The notes: generated from the letters alone by a model not told the origin. Positions 35,731 through 43,894 are shown, counted from the stretch's first letter. The stretch: 48,886 bases of DNA from Streptomyces sp. Ru73 (GCF_002920575.1 NZ_PQSQ01000062.1:1-48886); one strand, 5' to 3'. Numbers and translations are program-made.

Positions 35731-35850
35731 CACCTCTCGGAAGGTGACCTTCTCCCCTCTTCGCGCCCCGTGGGCGCCCCTTCTCGCGCCGGTGGGCGCG
35801 GCTTCACCGTAACGCTCCTTCTGCCGTACCGGCATGCCCCCTGAATCGAC

Positions 35851-35900
35851 TTGCTGAATACAAGCAATATCGGGGAGACTTTATTGGTAGCCACAAGCAA
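35851..35900. promoter_or_regulatory. Paired operator-like repeats upstream of the MarR gene
   Basis: TTGCTGAATACAAGCAA (35851-35867) and TTGGTAGCCACAAGCAA (35884-35900) share ACAAGCAA and start 33 bp apart. The first has perfect 5-bp inverted arms TTGCT/AGCAA. They lie in an AT-rich stretch right before the MarR gene, as expected for MarR autoregulation. Confidence 0.55.
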
Positions 35901-35940
35901 CCTGATGAAGCAGGGTACGCACATGACAGGGGGAGGGGCG

Positions 35941-36495
35941 ATGGATGACGACGTCCGCGCCCGGGAGGACAGTGCCGCCGAAGAGGCCGCCGCAGCGCGG
36001 CTCGGCGAGGCGGCGGCCGGGCTCGGCTCGGAGATCGTCCGGTTCAGCAGGCTGGTCACCGCATGGCGGCGGCACGCCAAGACGGACGCCGGAGCCGCGG
36101 ACCGCGTGCTGCTCGCCAAGCTGGTGAATCACGGGGACCGGCGCGCCACCGATCTGGCCGCCGACGCGCTGCTCGACCTCTCGACCGTGAGCCGCCAGGT
36201 GCGCTCGCTGGTGGAACGGGGGCTCGTCGAGCGCTACCCGGACCCGGAGGACCGCAGGGGGACACTGCTGCGCGCCACCGAGGCCGGGCACGCCGCCTTC
36301 GGGGAGTACCGCCGGCAGCGCGACACCAAGCTGGCCGCATTGCTGGAGCCGTGGCCCGAGGAGGACCGGGCACACCTGGTCCGGCTGATGGGCCGCCTCA
36401 ACGACGACTTGGAACAGGCGCGGCACGCCCGCCCCGCACACCCCGCCCCTGAGAGCGGGGAGACCGCCGTGAAGGAGAAAGACGCAGCAGCGTGA
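35941..36495 (+). CDS. MarR-family transcriptional regulator
   Basis: The protein is 184 residues from ATG 35941, directly after GGGGGAGGGG. An in-frame ATG at 35905 and TTG at 35851 are less likely because they fall in the operator region. The winged helix-turn-helix is readable: RVLLAKLVNHGDRRATDLAADALLDLSTVSRQVRSLVERGLVERYPDPEDRRGTLLRATEAG, with recognition helix STVSRQVRSL and wing DPEDRRGTLL. Helical dimerisation segments flank it. It overlaps the exporter start by 4 bp, so it very likely represses its own operon with the exporter and is released by a small ligand. Confidence 0.93.
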   Translation: MDDDVRAREDSAAEEAAAARLGEAAAGLGSEIVRFSRLVTAWRRHAKTDAGAADRVLLAKLVNHGDRRATDLAADALLDLSTVSRQVRSLVERGLVERYPDPEDRRGTLLRATEAGHAAFGEYRRQRDTKLAALLEPWPEEDRAHLVRLMGRLNDDLEQARHARPAHPAPESGETAVKEKDAAA

Positions 36496-39107
36496 GCACC
36501 ACGACAACCCCCCGCATATCCGGGGCGGCGCCGAAGGCCGGAGGGGCACTCAGCCACCGGCAGATCCTGACCATCCTCAGCGGCCTGATGCTGGGCATGT
36601 TCCTGGCCGCGCTCGACCAGACCATCGTCAGCACGTCCATCCGGACCATCGCCGACGACCTGCACGGCCTGAGCCAGCAGGCCTGGGCCACCACCGCCTA
36701 CCTGATCACCTCGACGATCGCCACACCGCTGTACGGCAAGCTCTCCGACCTGCATGGGCGGAAGCCGTACTACCTGACGGCGATCGGCATCTTCGTCGTG
36801 GGCTCGGTGCTCTGCACCTTCTCCACCTCGATGACCGAACTGGCCGTCTTCCGGGCCATTCAGGGCCTCGGCGCCGGTGGCCTGATGTCGCTGGCCCTGG
36901 CGATCATCGGTGACATCGTCCCGCCGCGGGAGCGCGCCCGGTACCAGGGCTACATGCTCGGTACGTTCGCCACCTCCAGCGTCGCCGGACCGCTCATCGG
37001 CGGCGCGCTGGCCGGCCAGGACACCCTGCTGGGCATCACCGGCTGGCGCTGGGTCTTCCTCGTCAACGTGCCGGTCGGCATCGTCGCGCTCTTCGTGGTC
37101 GCCAAGGTGCTGAACATCCCGCACACCCGCCGCGACCGGCGCATCGACTGGTGGGGCGCGCTCACCATCGCCATCGGCGTGGTCCCGCTGCTGCTCGTCG
37201 CCGAGCAGGGCCGCGAGTGGGGCTGGGACTCCACGCGGTCGATCGCCTGCTACGTCATCGGCGTCGTGGGCATCATCGCCTGGATCTTCGTCGAGCGGCG
37301 GATCGGCGACGACGCGCTCATCCCGATGCGGCTCTTCCGCAACGGCACCTTCAGCAAGACCAGCCTGCTGTCCGTCTTCATCGGCATGGGCATGTTCGGC
37401 GGGATGATGATGATCCCGCAGTACCTCCAGATCGTGAAGGGTTCCAGCCCCACGAAGTCGGGCCTGGAGATGCTGCCGCTGATGGCGGGCATGATGATCG
37501 CCTCCATCGTCACCGGCCAGATCACCTCCAAGACCGGCAAGTACAAGATCTTCCCGGTCATCGGAACGGCCCTGATGGTCGCGGCGCTGCTGCTCTTCCA
37601 CTTCCGGGTCCAGTGGGACACCCCGCTGTGGCAGACCATGGTCTTCATGGTCGTCTTCGGCCTGGGCCTCGGCTCCTGCATGCAGACCCTGGTGCTGGCG
37701 GTGCAGAACGCGGTGCCGCCGGGCGACATGGGCGTGGCGACCGCCTCGTCCACCTTCTTCCGGCAGATGGGCGCCACGGCCGGTACCGCGATCTTCCTGT
37801 CGCTGCTGTTCAGCACGGTCGGCGACAAGATCAGCTCGGCGTTCAGGGCCGCAGCCGGCACGGACCGCTTCCAGGCGGCGCTGCACGACCCGGCGGTCCT
37901 CCAGGACCCCGCCAACAAGCCCGTCCTGGACATGTTCAAGGGCGGTGGCGGCTCCGGCGGCTCCACGTCGGTGCTGAACGACTCCTCCTTCATCCAGCAC
38001 CTGGACCCGCGGCTGGCCGAGCCCTTCCAGCGCGGCTTCACCGACTCGATGCACGGCGTGTTCCTGCTGGGCGCGATCATCATCGCGGTGGCGTTCGTGC
38101 TGGTGCTCTTCGTCAAGGAGGTGCCGCTGCGCCAGGTCTCCGGCCTTCAGGCCCGTGCCTCGGAGGAAGCCGGGGAGAACGGCGGCGACCAGGCGGCCGA
38201 CGGCGCCGGAGCGGCCGCCGGCACGCCGGTGACCGAGCAGACCGCCGCTGCGGACGCCGGGGCGCCCGCCGCCGCTGCCGTACCCGAGCCGGCGCCCGCC
38301 GCCGTGCCCGCCGCGCTCCCGGCCTCCGCCGGCCCCCTCACGGGCCCCGGCGTCACCGGCCAGGTCCGCGACGGCCAGGGCGACCCGCTGGCCGGCGCCG
38401 CGGTGACCCTGATCGACATCGGCGGCCGCCAGCTCGGCCACGCCGGTACCGCCCAGGACGGCAGCTACGCGCTGGCCGCGCCGGGAGCCGGTACGTACGT
38501 GCTGATCGCGTCCTCCGGCACCCGTCAGCCGCAGGCGGCGACCGTGGTGGTCGGCGACGAGCCGATCCAGTTCGACCTGGCCCTCAAGGGCGCGGCCGGA
38601 CTGACCGGGCAGGTGCGTGACAGCCGGGGCGCGGCCCCGGTGCCGGGCGCGCTCGTCGTGGCGACGGACCTGCGCGGCGACGTGGTGGCCACGGCCGTGG
38701 CCGGCGACGACGGCGGCTTCGTCTTCGGCGACCTGGTCCCGGGCAGCTACACGCTGGCCGTCAGCGCCGCGGGCCACCGTCCCGCCGCGCTCCAGGCCGA
38801 GGTCGGCTCCGGCGAGGCCAACTGGTACGAGGCACGCCTCGCGCCGTGCGCCCGGGTCACCGGCACCGTGCGCACCCCCAAGGGCGAGCCGCTCGCCGAC
38901 GCCCGGGTGACCCTGCTGGACCCGGCGGGCAACACGGTGGGCTCCGTCATCACCGGCGCCGACGGCGCGTACGCCTTCACCGACCTGGACGGCGGCCAGT
39001 ACACGGTCATCGCCAGCGGCTACGCGCCGGCCGTCGCCTCGCTGCGGCTGGAGGACGGCGGCCGCACCGGGTTCGACCTCGACCTGTCCCACGACACGGT
39101 CGCGTGA
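36492..39107 (+). CDS. DHA2-family MFS exporter with three C-terminal carboxypeptidase-regulatory-like domains
   Basis: The protein is 871 residues from GTG 36492, coupled to the MarR gene. Residues about 20-550 are a complete 14-helix DHA2 exporter: FLAALDQTIVSTSIRTIADD (helix 1), YGKLSDLHGRKPYYL (motif A), RAIQGLGAGGLM, GTFATSSVAGPLIGG (motif C) and a hydrophilic loop at about 460-505. After an Ala/Pro-rich linker (about 565-613), three tandem beta-sandwich units of about 85 residues begin near 616 (VTGQVRDGQGDPLAGAAVTL), 700 (LTGQVRDSRGAAPVPGALVV) and 786 (VTGTVRTPKGEPLADARVTL). Each ends in GxYxL/V patterns typical of CarboxypepD_reg folds. Normal exporters of this family end near residue 550. 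With 14 helices the tail would be cytoplasmic, which is odd for this fold. Confidence 0.92.
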   Translation: MSTTTTPRISGAAPKAGGALSHRQILTILSGLMLGMFLAALDQTIVSTSIRTIADDLHGLSQQAWATTAYLITSTIATPLYGKLSDLHGRKPYYLTAIGIFVVGSVLCTFSTSMTELAVFRAIQGLGAGGLMSLALAIIGDIVPPRERARYQGYMLGTFATSSVAGPLIGGALAGQDTLLGITGWRWVFLVNVPVGIVALFVVAKVLNIPHTRRDRRIDWWGALTIAIGVVPLLLVAEQGREWGWDSTRSIACYVIGVVGIIAWIFVERRIGDDALIPMRLFRNGTFSKTSLLSVFIGMGMFGGMMMIPQYLQIVKGSSPTKSGLEMLPLMAGMMIASIVTGQITSKTGKYKIFPVIGTALMVAALLLFHFRVQWDTPLWQTMVFMVVFGLGLGSCMQTLVLAVQNAVPPGDMGVATASSTFFRQMGATAGTAIFLSLLFSTVGDKISSAFRAAAGTDRFQAALHDPAVLQDPANKPVLDMFKGGGGSGGSTSVLNDSSFIQHLDPRLAEPFQRGFTDSMHGVFLLGAIIIAVAFVLVLFVKEVPLRQVSGLQARASEEAGENGGDQAADGAGAAAGTPVTEQTAAADAGAPAAAAVPEPAPAAVPAALPASAGPLTGPGVTGQVRDGQGDPLAGAAVTLIDIGGRQLGHAGTAQDGSYALAAPGAGTYVLIASSGTRQPQAATVVVGDEPIQFDLALKGAAGLTGQVRDSRGAAPVPGALVVATDLRGDVVATAVAGDDGGFVFGDLVPGSYTLAVSAAGHRPAALQAEVGSGEANWYEARLAPCARVTGTVRTPKGEPLADARVTLLDPAGNTVGSVITGADGAYAFTDLDGGQYTVIASGYAPAVASLRLEDGGRTGFDLDLSHDTVA

Positions 39108-39139
39108 CGCAGGCCGCGTGACCAAGGTCGCGCGACGAA

Positions 39140-39173
39140 CGGGCCGGGCACGCTCCAGGGCGTGCCCGGCCCG
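39140..39173 (+). terminator. Terminator after the MarR-exporter operon
   Basis: A 14-bp perfect stem, CGGGCCGGGCACGC (39140-39153) with GCGTGCCCGGCCCG (39160-39173), has a 6-nt loop. It lies 33 bp past the exporter stop. Confidence 0.92.
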
Positions 39174-39385
39174 CTGCGTTGCCCCTCGGAGCGCTCCCCC
39201 CCTGCTCCCGCCCGGCCGTCCCCGCGTGTCACTCCCGGCCCGCCGGGCATACGCGCCGGAAACCGGCCCTGCACCACAGCGACGAGGGAAATCCGTAAAG
39301 ATCCTGCCTGAGGAGTAGGGACGAGGCTTTGCCAAGCCATTACCCTTGAGGCCAAGGCCGCGCACGGCGGCCACGGAGGAGTGAG

Positions 39386-40246
39386 ATGAGGAGCAGCAAC
39401 CCGGTCTTCTCGCGACGGGGGTTCAGCCGAAACGGCTACGCCGGCTTCAATGCGCCGCCGCAGGCCGGGGGCGCCGCCAACCCTTACGCGGGGAACAACC
39501 CCTACGCCGGTACCAACCCGTACGCGGGCGGCAGTCCCTACGCCCAGCAGGACGTGACCCAGGCTCCGCCGTACGTCCCGCAGACCCGCCCGATGACCAT
39601 GGACGACGTCGTCGTCCGCACGGGCCTCACGCTCGGCACCGTCATCGTCGGCGCCGCCGTGGCATGGATCATGGACCTCTCCATGGGCCTGGCCATCGGT
39701 GCCGCGCTCGTCGCGATGGTGCTCGGCCTGGTGCAGTCGTTCAAGCGCAAGCCGTCGCCGCCGCTGATCCTGGCGTACGCGGCCTTCGAGGGCCTCTTCC
39801 TCGGCGCGCTCAGCAACGCGATCAACCAGTGGGTGGCCCCCGGCGCGCCCATGCAGGCGGTGCTCGGCACCATGGCGGTCTTCGTCGTGATGCTCGTCGC
39901 GTACAAGACCCGCATCGTGCGGGTCAACGCCCGCTTCACCCGCTTCGTGCTCATCGCCGCCATGGGCTTCCTGCTGCTGCAGGTGGTCAACCTCCTGTTC
40001 ATGGCGTTCGGCGGCGGCGAGGGCCTCGGCTTCCGCAGCGGCGGCCTGGGCATCGTCTTCGGCATCGCCGGCGTGCTGCTCGGCGCGCTCTTCCTCGCCC
40101 TGGACTTCAAGCAGGTCGAGGACGGCATCGCCTACGGCGCGCCGCGCGAGGAGTCCTGGCTCGCGGCCTTCGGTCTCACCATGACCCTGGTGTGGATCTA
40201 CCTGGAGATGCTGCGCCTGGTCGCCATCCTCAACGGCGACGACTAG
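39386..40246 (+). CDS. Bax inhibitor-1 / YccA family membrane protein
   Basis: The protein is 286 residues from ATG 39386 with GGAGGAG upstream. The first ~75 residues are cytoplasmic, with four NPYAG-type units (NPYAGNNPYAGTNPYAGGSPYA) after the start SSNPVFSRRGF, a sequence widely conserved in actinobacterial members. Seven hydrophobic helices follow, from TGLTLGTVIVGAAVAWIM to LTMTLVWIYLEMLRLVAIL, with the family's AYAAFEGLFLGALS and ALDFKQVEDGI segments and its Asp residues. BI-1 proteins are pH-sensitive calcium-leak channels in bacteria and eukaryotes; the role in Streptomyces is not established. The gene is monocistronic, flanked by terminators on both sides. Confidence 0.94.
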   Translation: MRSSNPVFSRRGFSRNGYAGFNAPPQAGGAANPYAGNNPYAGTNPYAGGSPYAQQDVTQAPPYVPQTRPMTMDDVVVRTGLTLGTVIVGAAVAWIMDLSMGLAIGAALVAMVLGLVQSFKRKPSPPLILAYAAFEGLFLGALSNAINQWVAPGAPMQAVLGTMAVFVVMLVAYKTRIVRVNARFTRFVLIAAMGFLLLQVVNLLFMAFGGGEGLGFRSGGLGIVFGIAGVLLGALFLALDFKQVEDGIAYGAPREESWLAAFGLTMTLVWIYLEMLRLVAILNGDD

Positions 40247-40285
40247 CGTCCGCCGGCTCCGGCGCCGCGCGGTGACCGGATACGG

Positions 40286-40325
40286 CGAAGGGCCCGCGGG
40301 AGGTACGCCTCCCGCGGGCCCTTCG
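40286..40325. terminator. Strong terminator after the BI-1 gene
   Basis: An 18-bp perfect stem, arms 40286-40303 and 40308-40325, has a TACG loop and is followed by GTTTTCC. It lies between convergent genes and can act in both directions. Confidence 0.95.
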
Positions 40326-40375
40326 GTTTTCCGGCGCGGCCCGGCCACGGGACCGGGCCGGGCGCGGGACGTCCG

Positions 40376-40606
40376 CTAGAACAACTTCCGGGCCGCGCGC
40401 CGCAGGTCGTACTCGTGGACGATCGCCTTGGCGTGTCCGTAGGCGAGGTTGTGCTCGCCACGGAGCCAGCTGACCTTCTCCTCGAAGCGGAAGAGTGCGG
40501 GGCCTTCCTCGACCGTGCGAAGCCACTCGGAGACTTCGCGGCCGGTGCAGTGGGGAATACGGGAGAGCAGGTTCCGGTGGGTCTCTTCGGAGAAGACTTG
40601 GGACAT
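40376..40606 (-). CDS. DUF4287-like small protein
   Basis: The protein is 76 residues from ATG 40606, with GGAGGCG 6 nt upstream. The sequence (SQVFSEETHRNLLSRIPHCTGREVSEWL, then FEEKVSWLRGEHNLAYGHAKAIVHEYDLRR) resembles the DUF4287 family. That family is helical, with a conserved TGR/K-x-WL region and an HxLAYGHAxAIVHE motif. There are no membrane helices or signal peptide. Function is unknown; such proteins are widespread and single-copy in Streptomyces. It is divergent from the gene at 40705. Confidence 0.85.
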   Translation of the reverse strand: MSQVFSEETHRNLLSRIPHCTGREVSEWLRTVEEGPALFRFEEKVSWLRGEHNLAYGHAKAIVHEYDLRRAARKLF

Positions 40607-40692
40607 CGGCGCCTCCGGACGCGTTCGATGCTGGTCCTTCAGCACACCGTGCCTGAGCGTTCGGGCGTTGGCAACCACCCGGGAGTGGCGCA

Positions 40693-40707
40693 TAGGCTCA
40701 CGGCGTG
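40693..40707 (+). promoter_or_regulatory. Leaderless -10 element and start codon of the gene at 40705
   Basis: TAGGCT (40693-40698) is followed after six bases by GTG (40705). A TTGGCA at 40668-40673 gives a 19-nt spaced -35. No Shine-Dalgarno is present. Confidence 0.6.
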
Positions 40708-41025
40708 CTTGACGTGATGCCTTTGCAGACCGCCGCTGACGCCCTCGCCGACCGGCTCCGCGCCCTCCCGCAGAGCGCCCTGGCGCGCGGCGCCGCGGCC
40801 GAAGGGCTCGCCCTCGCCAGGGAGTTCGCGCGCCGCGCGCAGCTGCTGGAGGAGCCGGGGAGCGAGCCGCGCGAGCTGCCGGACGCCGGCCTGTTCGCGG
40901 TCGGCGACCAAGTGGCGGTGGCCGGTCATGACTTGGCGTACGCGCTCCGGGACGCGGAAACGGCCCGTGCCGAGGACGTGGCACAGGCCGTGGAAGAGGT
41001 ACGGCGGACCGCTGCGCGCTGCTGA
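40705..41025 (+). CDS. Small helical protein of unknown function
   Basis: The protein is 106 residues from a probably leaderless GTG at 40705; an in-frame ATG at 40717 is the alternative. The sequence is Ala/Leu/Arg-rich and helical (QTAADALADRLRALPQSALARGAAAEGLALAREFARRAQLLEE). A central segment, LPDAGLFAVGDQVAVAGHDL, precedes a final helix (DAETARAEDVAQAVEEVRRTAA). It has no signal peptide, membrane helix or catalytic motif. Codon usage and GC skew match its neighbours, so it is probably a real Streptomyces-specific gene. No function is assigned. Confidence 0.75.
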   Translation: MLDVMPLQTAADALADRLRALPQSALARGAAAEGLALAREFARRAQLLEEPGSEPRELPDAGLFAVGDQVAVAGHDLAYALRDAETARAEDVAQAVEEVRRTAARC

Positions 41026-41069
41026 GCGGAGGGCGCCGGGTGGCGGGCGCCGGGCAGTGGTGCGGTCCG

Positions 41070-41096
41070 GGACCGGGCGGGTACTGGGCCCGGTCC
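41070..41096. terminator. Hairpin between the convergent genes at 41025 and 41136
   Basis: GGACCGGGC (41070-41078) pairs with GCCCGGTCC (41088-41096), 9 bp with a 9-nt loop, midway between two stops. Confidence 0.7.
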
Positions 41097-41135
41097 GAGG
41101 GAAGGGCCGCCGGTCCGGCGGCGGGCGGGCCGGCC

Positions 41136-42026
41136 TCAGAGGGAGGCGATGACCCGGTCGGCGAGGATGTAGACGCTGTCGTCGCGGCCCTCGCCCCAGG
41201 CGAAGGTCAGCGCGTATGCGCCGGAGACGCCCGAGCCGCCGAGCAGCACGGGGGAGCGGCCCTCGCGGAGGGCCTCGGCGACCCGCTCGGCCGTCTCGCG
41301 GTGGCCCGGCGTCATGCAGACGGTGGTGCCGTCGGCGAAGACGTAGACGTCCAGGGTGCCCAGCGGGCCCGGCCGGACGTCGGCCAGCGGCGTACGGTCC
41401 TCCGCCAGCTCCTCCAGGCGCGCCACGGTGCGCTCGTGGTCGCCGATGGCGGGGGAGGGCGAGAAGTCCGGGTGCGAGGGGTGGCGCCGGCGCGCGGCGG
41501 CCAGCTCGGCGGACTCGGTCTCCTCGACGGCCCCGTCGGTGGGCGCGTCCACCGGCTCCAGGTCGACCTCGTCCATGCCGAACAGCGGCTCCGAGCCCAG
41601 CACGTCCGGGTCCAGGCCCGCGAAGTCGGCCTGTCGCGGCAGGTAGAAGCGGTCGAAGCCGTCGCCGGGCGCGAGCTCCTCGCCCGGCGCCGCGGGGCCG
41701 GTCATGAGCGAGGGCGAGTCGGCGGCGTCCCTGGCCTCCTGGGCGGCCCAGAAGGCGCGGGCCTCGGCGAGCTCGCGTTCCCGCTCCTCGGCCAGCGCGT
41801 CGGCCACCGCGGCACGTATGTCGTCCAGCGGGGTCTCGGCGGCGGGTGCCGGGCGGGCGGCGGGAATGGCGGCGAGGGCCGCGGCGCCGTCCTCGCGGGC
41901 GGCGCGGAGCTCGGCCCGCAGTCCGGCGACCTCGCGGCGCAGGGTGCGAGCGGTGTGCAGGGAGGCCGCTCCCAGAGCCACGGCGATGGCCGCGGCCGGC
42001 AGCAGGAGGGTGGTGATGGCGGTCAC
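41136..42026 (-). CDS. Membrane-anchored protein of unknown function
   Basis: The protein is 296 residues from GTG 42026, with GGGAG 7 nt upstream. One N-terminal helix (LLLPAAAIAVALGAASL, residues 7-23) is followed directly by a coiled coil (TARTLRREVAGLRAELRAAREDG, about 26-48). An acidic, Pro/Asp/Glu-rich middle (about 60-195) leads to a compact C-terminal domain (about 200-296): HERTVARLEELAEDR, GTLDVYVFADGTTVCMTPGHRETAERVAEALREG, GVSGAYALTFAWGEG and DSVYILADRVIASL. The C-domain looks like a small alpha/beta sensor-type fold, but no family was recognised. The short N-terminus suggests the bulk is cytoplasmic. Confidence 0.78.
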   Translation of the reverse strand: MTAITTLLLPAAAIAVALGAASLHTARTLRREVAGLRAELRAAREDGAAALAAIPAARPAPAAETPLDDIRAAVADALAEERERELAEARAFWAAQEARDAADSPSLMTGPAAPGEELAPGDGFDRFYLPRQADFAGLDPDVLGSEPLFGMDEVDLEPVDAPTDGAVEETESAELAAARRRHPSHPDFSPSPAIGDHERTVARLEELAEDRTPLADVRPGPLGTLDVYVFADGTTVCMTPGHRETAERVAEALREGRSPVLLGGSGVSGAYALTFAWGEGRDDSVYILADRVIASL

Positions 42027-42176
42027 TGGCGTACTCCCGGTAGCAGAATGTCCCCCCGACTTCCTACCTCAGCCTGCCGGGGGTCGGCGACCGTTTGCAG
42101 TGCGCTACGTCCTTGAAAGCTGGGGGCCTTGGGCCTCGTACGAACGGGTGACCCCCGCGCGACCTGGGAAAACGCG

Positions 42177-42250
42177 ACTCCCCCAGGGTGTTGGTCACAA
42201 TCCTGGGGGAGTTAGCACAACGATCTTGTCACCAGGTGACGGGGGTCACC
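42177..42250. promoter_or_regulatory. Inverted repeat and GTCACC palindromes upstream of the gene at 42026
   Basis: ACTCCCCCAGG (42177-42187) is the exact complement of CCTGGGGGAGT (42202-42212), with a 14-nt loop. GTCACCAGGTGAC (42228-42240) is a perfect palindrome, followed by another GTCACC (42245-42250). The elements lie 150-225 bp upstream of the minus-strand gene, in a 544-bp gene-free stretch (42027-42570). They could be an operator or a structured leader. No -35/-10 pair was assigned. Confidence 0.5.
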
Positions 42251-42360
42251 AAGCGTTGCTGTGGGTGCCGGAGTTGATACGTACGGTCCCCACGGGGGCG
42301 GGTGGGATGGCGGTGACCGTCAACCACCCCGCTGCGGCTCAGCTCAGCCGCTCGACCCCG

Positions 42361-42586
42361 GCTCGGCTCAGCCGCTCGTGCTTGTGGTCGCGCTGAGCTT
42401 CGCCTTCGCTGCGGGCAGGTGCCGGGCACTCGTTCCTCGCGCCCGACCCCTACCCTCCGCTGCGGCTCGGCTCAGCCGCTCGTGCTTGTGGTCGCGCTGA
42501 GCTTCGCCTTCGCTGCGGGCAGGTGCCGGGCACTCGTTCCTCGCGCCCGACCCCTACCCTCCGCTGCGGCTCAGCTCAGCCGCTCG
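42361..42586. repeat. 104-bp tandem repeat at the thiolase 3' end
   Basis: Unit 1 (42361-42464) and unit 2 (42465-42568) are identical 104-bp copies. A partial third copy (42569-42586) differs by one base and contains the last codons and stop of the thiolase gene; a partial copy also precedes unit 1, near 42335. Each unit starts with a GCGGCT...AGCCGC hairpin-forming segment derived from the gene's 3' end. Confidence 0.93.
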
Positions 42587-43791
42587 ATGACCATCGCCAT
42601 GCCCTGGCCGCCGCCCACGCACATGGTCTCCAGGCCGAACTGCTTGTCGTGCCACTGCAGCGAGTTGATCAGGGTGCCGGTGATCCGGGCGCCGGTCATG
42701 CCGAAGGGGTGGCCGACCGCGATGGCGCCGCCGTTGACGTTCAGCCGGTCCAGGTCGATGCCCAGCTCCCGGTAGGACGGGATGACCTGCGCGGCGAACG
42801 CCTCGTTGATCTCGACCAGGTCGATGTCGCCGATGGACAGGCCCGCGCGCCGCAGCGCCTGCTTCGACGCCTCGACCGGGCCCAGGCCCATGATCTCGGG
42901 GGAGAGGCCCGAGACCCCGGTGGAGACGATGCGGGCCAGCGGGGTCAGGCCCAGCTCGCGCGCCTTGGTGTCGGACATGATCACCAGCGCCGCCGCACCG
43001 TCGTTGAGCGGGCAGCAGTTGCCGGCCGTGACCAGCCCGTCGGGGCGGAAGACCGGCTTCAGGCCCTGGACGCCCTCCAGCGTTACGCCGGGGCGCGGGC
43101 CGTCGTCCTTGCTGACGACCGTGCCGTCCGGGGTGGTGACCGGGGTGATCTCCCGCTCCCAGAAGCCGTTCTTGATGGCCTGCTCGGCGAGGTTCTGCGA
43201 CCGCACGCCGAACTCGTCCATGTCCTGGCGGGTGATGCCCTTGAGCCGGGCGAGGTTCTCCGCGGTCTGGCCCATCGCGATGTACGGGTCGGGGACCAGG
43301 CCGTCCTCGCGCGGGTCGTGCCAGGTGGTGCCCTCCTGCTGGGCCACCTCGGCGGTGCGCGCCTCGGCCTCGGCGAAGAGCGGGTTGTGGGTGTCCGGCA
43401 GGCTGTCGGAGTTGCCCTTGGCGTAGCGGGAGACGGTCTCCACGCCGGCCGAGATGAAGACGTCGCCCTCGCCGGCCTTGATGGCGTGCATCGCCATGCG
43501 GGAGGTCTGCAGGGACGAGGAGCAGTACCGGGTGATGGTGCAGCCGGGCAGGTGGTCCATGCCCATCTGCACGGCCACGATGCGGCCCAGGTTGTTGCCC
43601 TGCTCGCCGCCGGGCAGGCCGCAGCCGAGCATCAGGTCGTCGATGTCCTTCGGGTCCAGCTCGGGCACCTTGGCCAGCGCCGCCTTGATGATCTCGGCGG
43701 TCAGGTCGTCCGGGCGCAGGTCCTTCAGGGAGCCCTTGAAGGCGCGGCCGATCGGGGAGCGGGCGGCAGAGACGATCACGGCTTCGGGCAT
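42571..43791 (-). CDS. Acetyl-CoA C-acyltransferase (thiolase)
   Basis: The protein is 406 residues from ATG 43791, with CTGGAG 5 nt upstream. All thiolase signatures are present: the nucleophile Cys90 in TRYCSSSLQTSRMA, NVNGGAIAVGHPFGMTGAR with the active-site His, and CVGGGQGMAMVIE with the second catalytic Cys391. The N-terminus PEAVIVSAARSPIGRAFKGSL is typical of the degradative FadA-like or acetoacetyl-CoA class. It catalyses CoA-dependent cleavage or condensation of acyl-CoA in fatty-acid metabolism. It appears to be monocistronic, with two TetR-type operator sequences about 100 bp upstream. The 3' end is duplicated in the adjacent tandem repeat. Confidence 0.95.
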   Translation of the reverse strand: MPEAVIVSAARSPIGRAFKGSLKDLRPDDLTAEIIKAALAKVPELDPKDIDDLMLGCGLPGGEQGNNLGRIVAVQMGMDHLPGCTITRYCSSSLQTSRMAMHAIKAGEGDVFISAGVETVSRYAKGNSDSLPDTHNPLFAEAEARTAEVAQQEGTTWHDPREDGLVPDPYIAMGQTAENLARLKGITRQDMDEFGVRSQNLAEQAIKNGFWEREITPVTTPDGTVVSKDDGPRPGVTLEGVQGLKPVFRPDGLVTAGNCCPLNDGAAALVIMSDTKARELGLTPLARIVSTGVSGLSPEIMGLGPVEASKQALRRAGLSIGDIDLVEINEAFAAQVIPSYRELGIDLDRLNVNGGAIAVGHPFGMTGARITGTLINSLQWHDKQFGLETMCVGGGQGMAMVIERLS

Positions 43792-43894
43792 CACGGCTCC
43801 AGAGGAGAGACGGCACGGGTGAGGACTGTGAGGCAAGCTACCTGCGCGTACAGCGAAGGTCACGGCTCCTGCGCTGTGATGCGGGCCTCTTTTC

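Noticed and set aside
35851..35940. TTG start at 35851 for the MarR gene, which would include an in-frame TTA codon (35881) next to bldA
   Set aside because: A strong Shine-Dalgarno precedes ATG 35941, and the extra N-terminus would overlap the operator-like repeats. The idea of bldA-dependent translation of this gene is attractive but unsupported.
35649..35940. Integration site of a mobile element at the bldA tRNA gene
   Set aside because: No integrase gene and no duplicated tRNA 3' end is visible nearby; both flanks look like core genes.
36234..39374. 1046-residue minus-strand open frame opposite the MarR/exporter operon
   Set aside because: Its Arg/His/Gly-rich translation has no recognisable domain and mirrors the codon bias of the exporter gene on the plus strand, whose protein is a clear DHA2 member.
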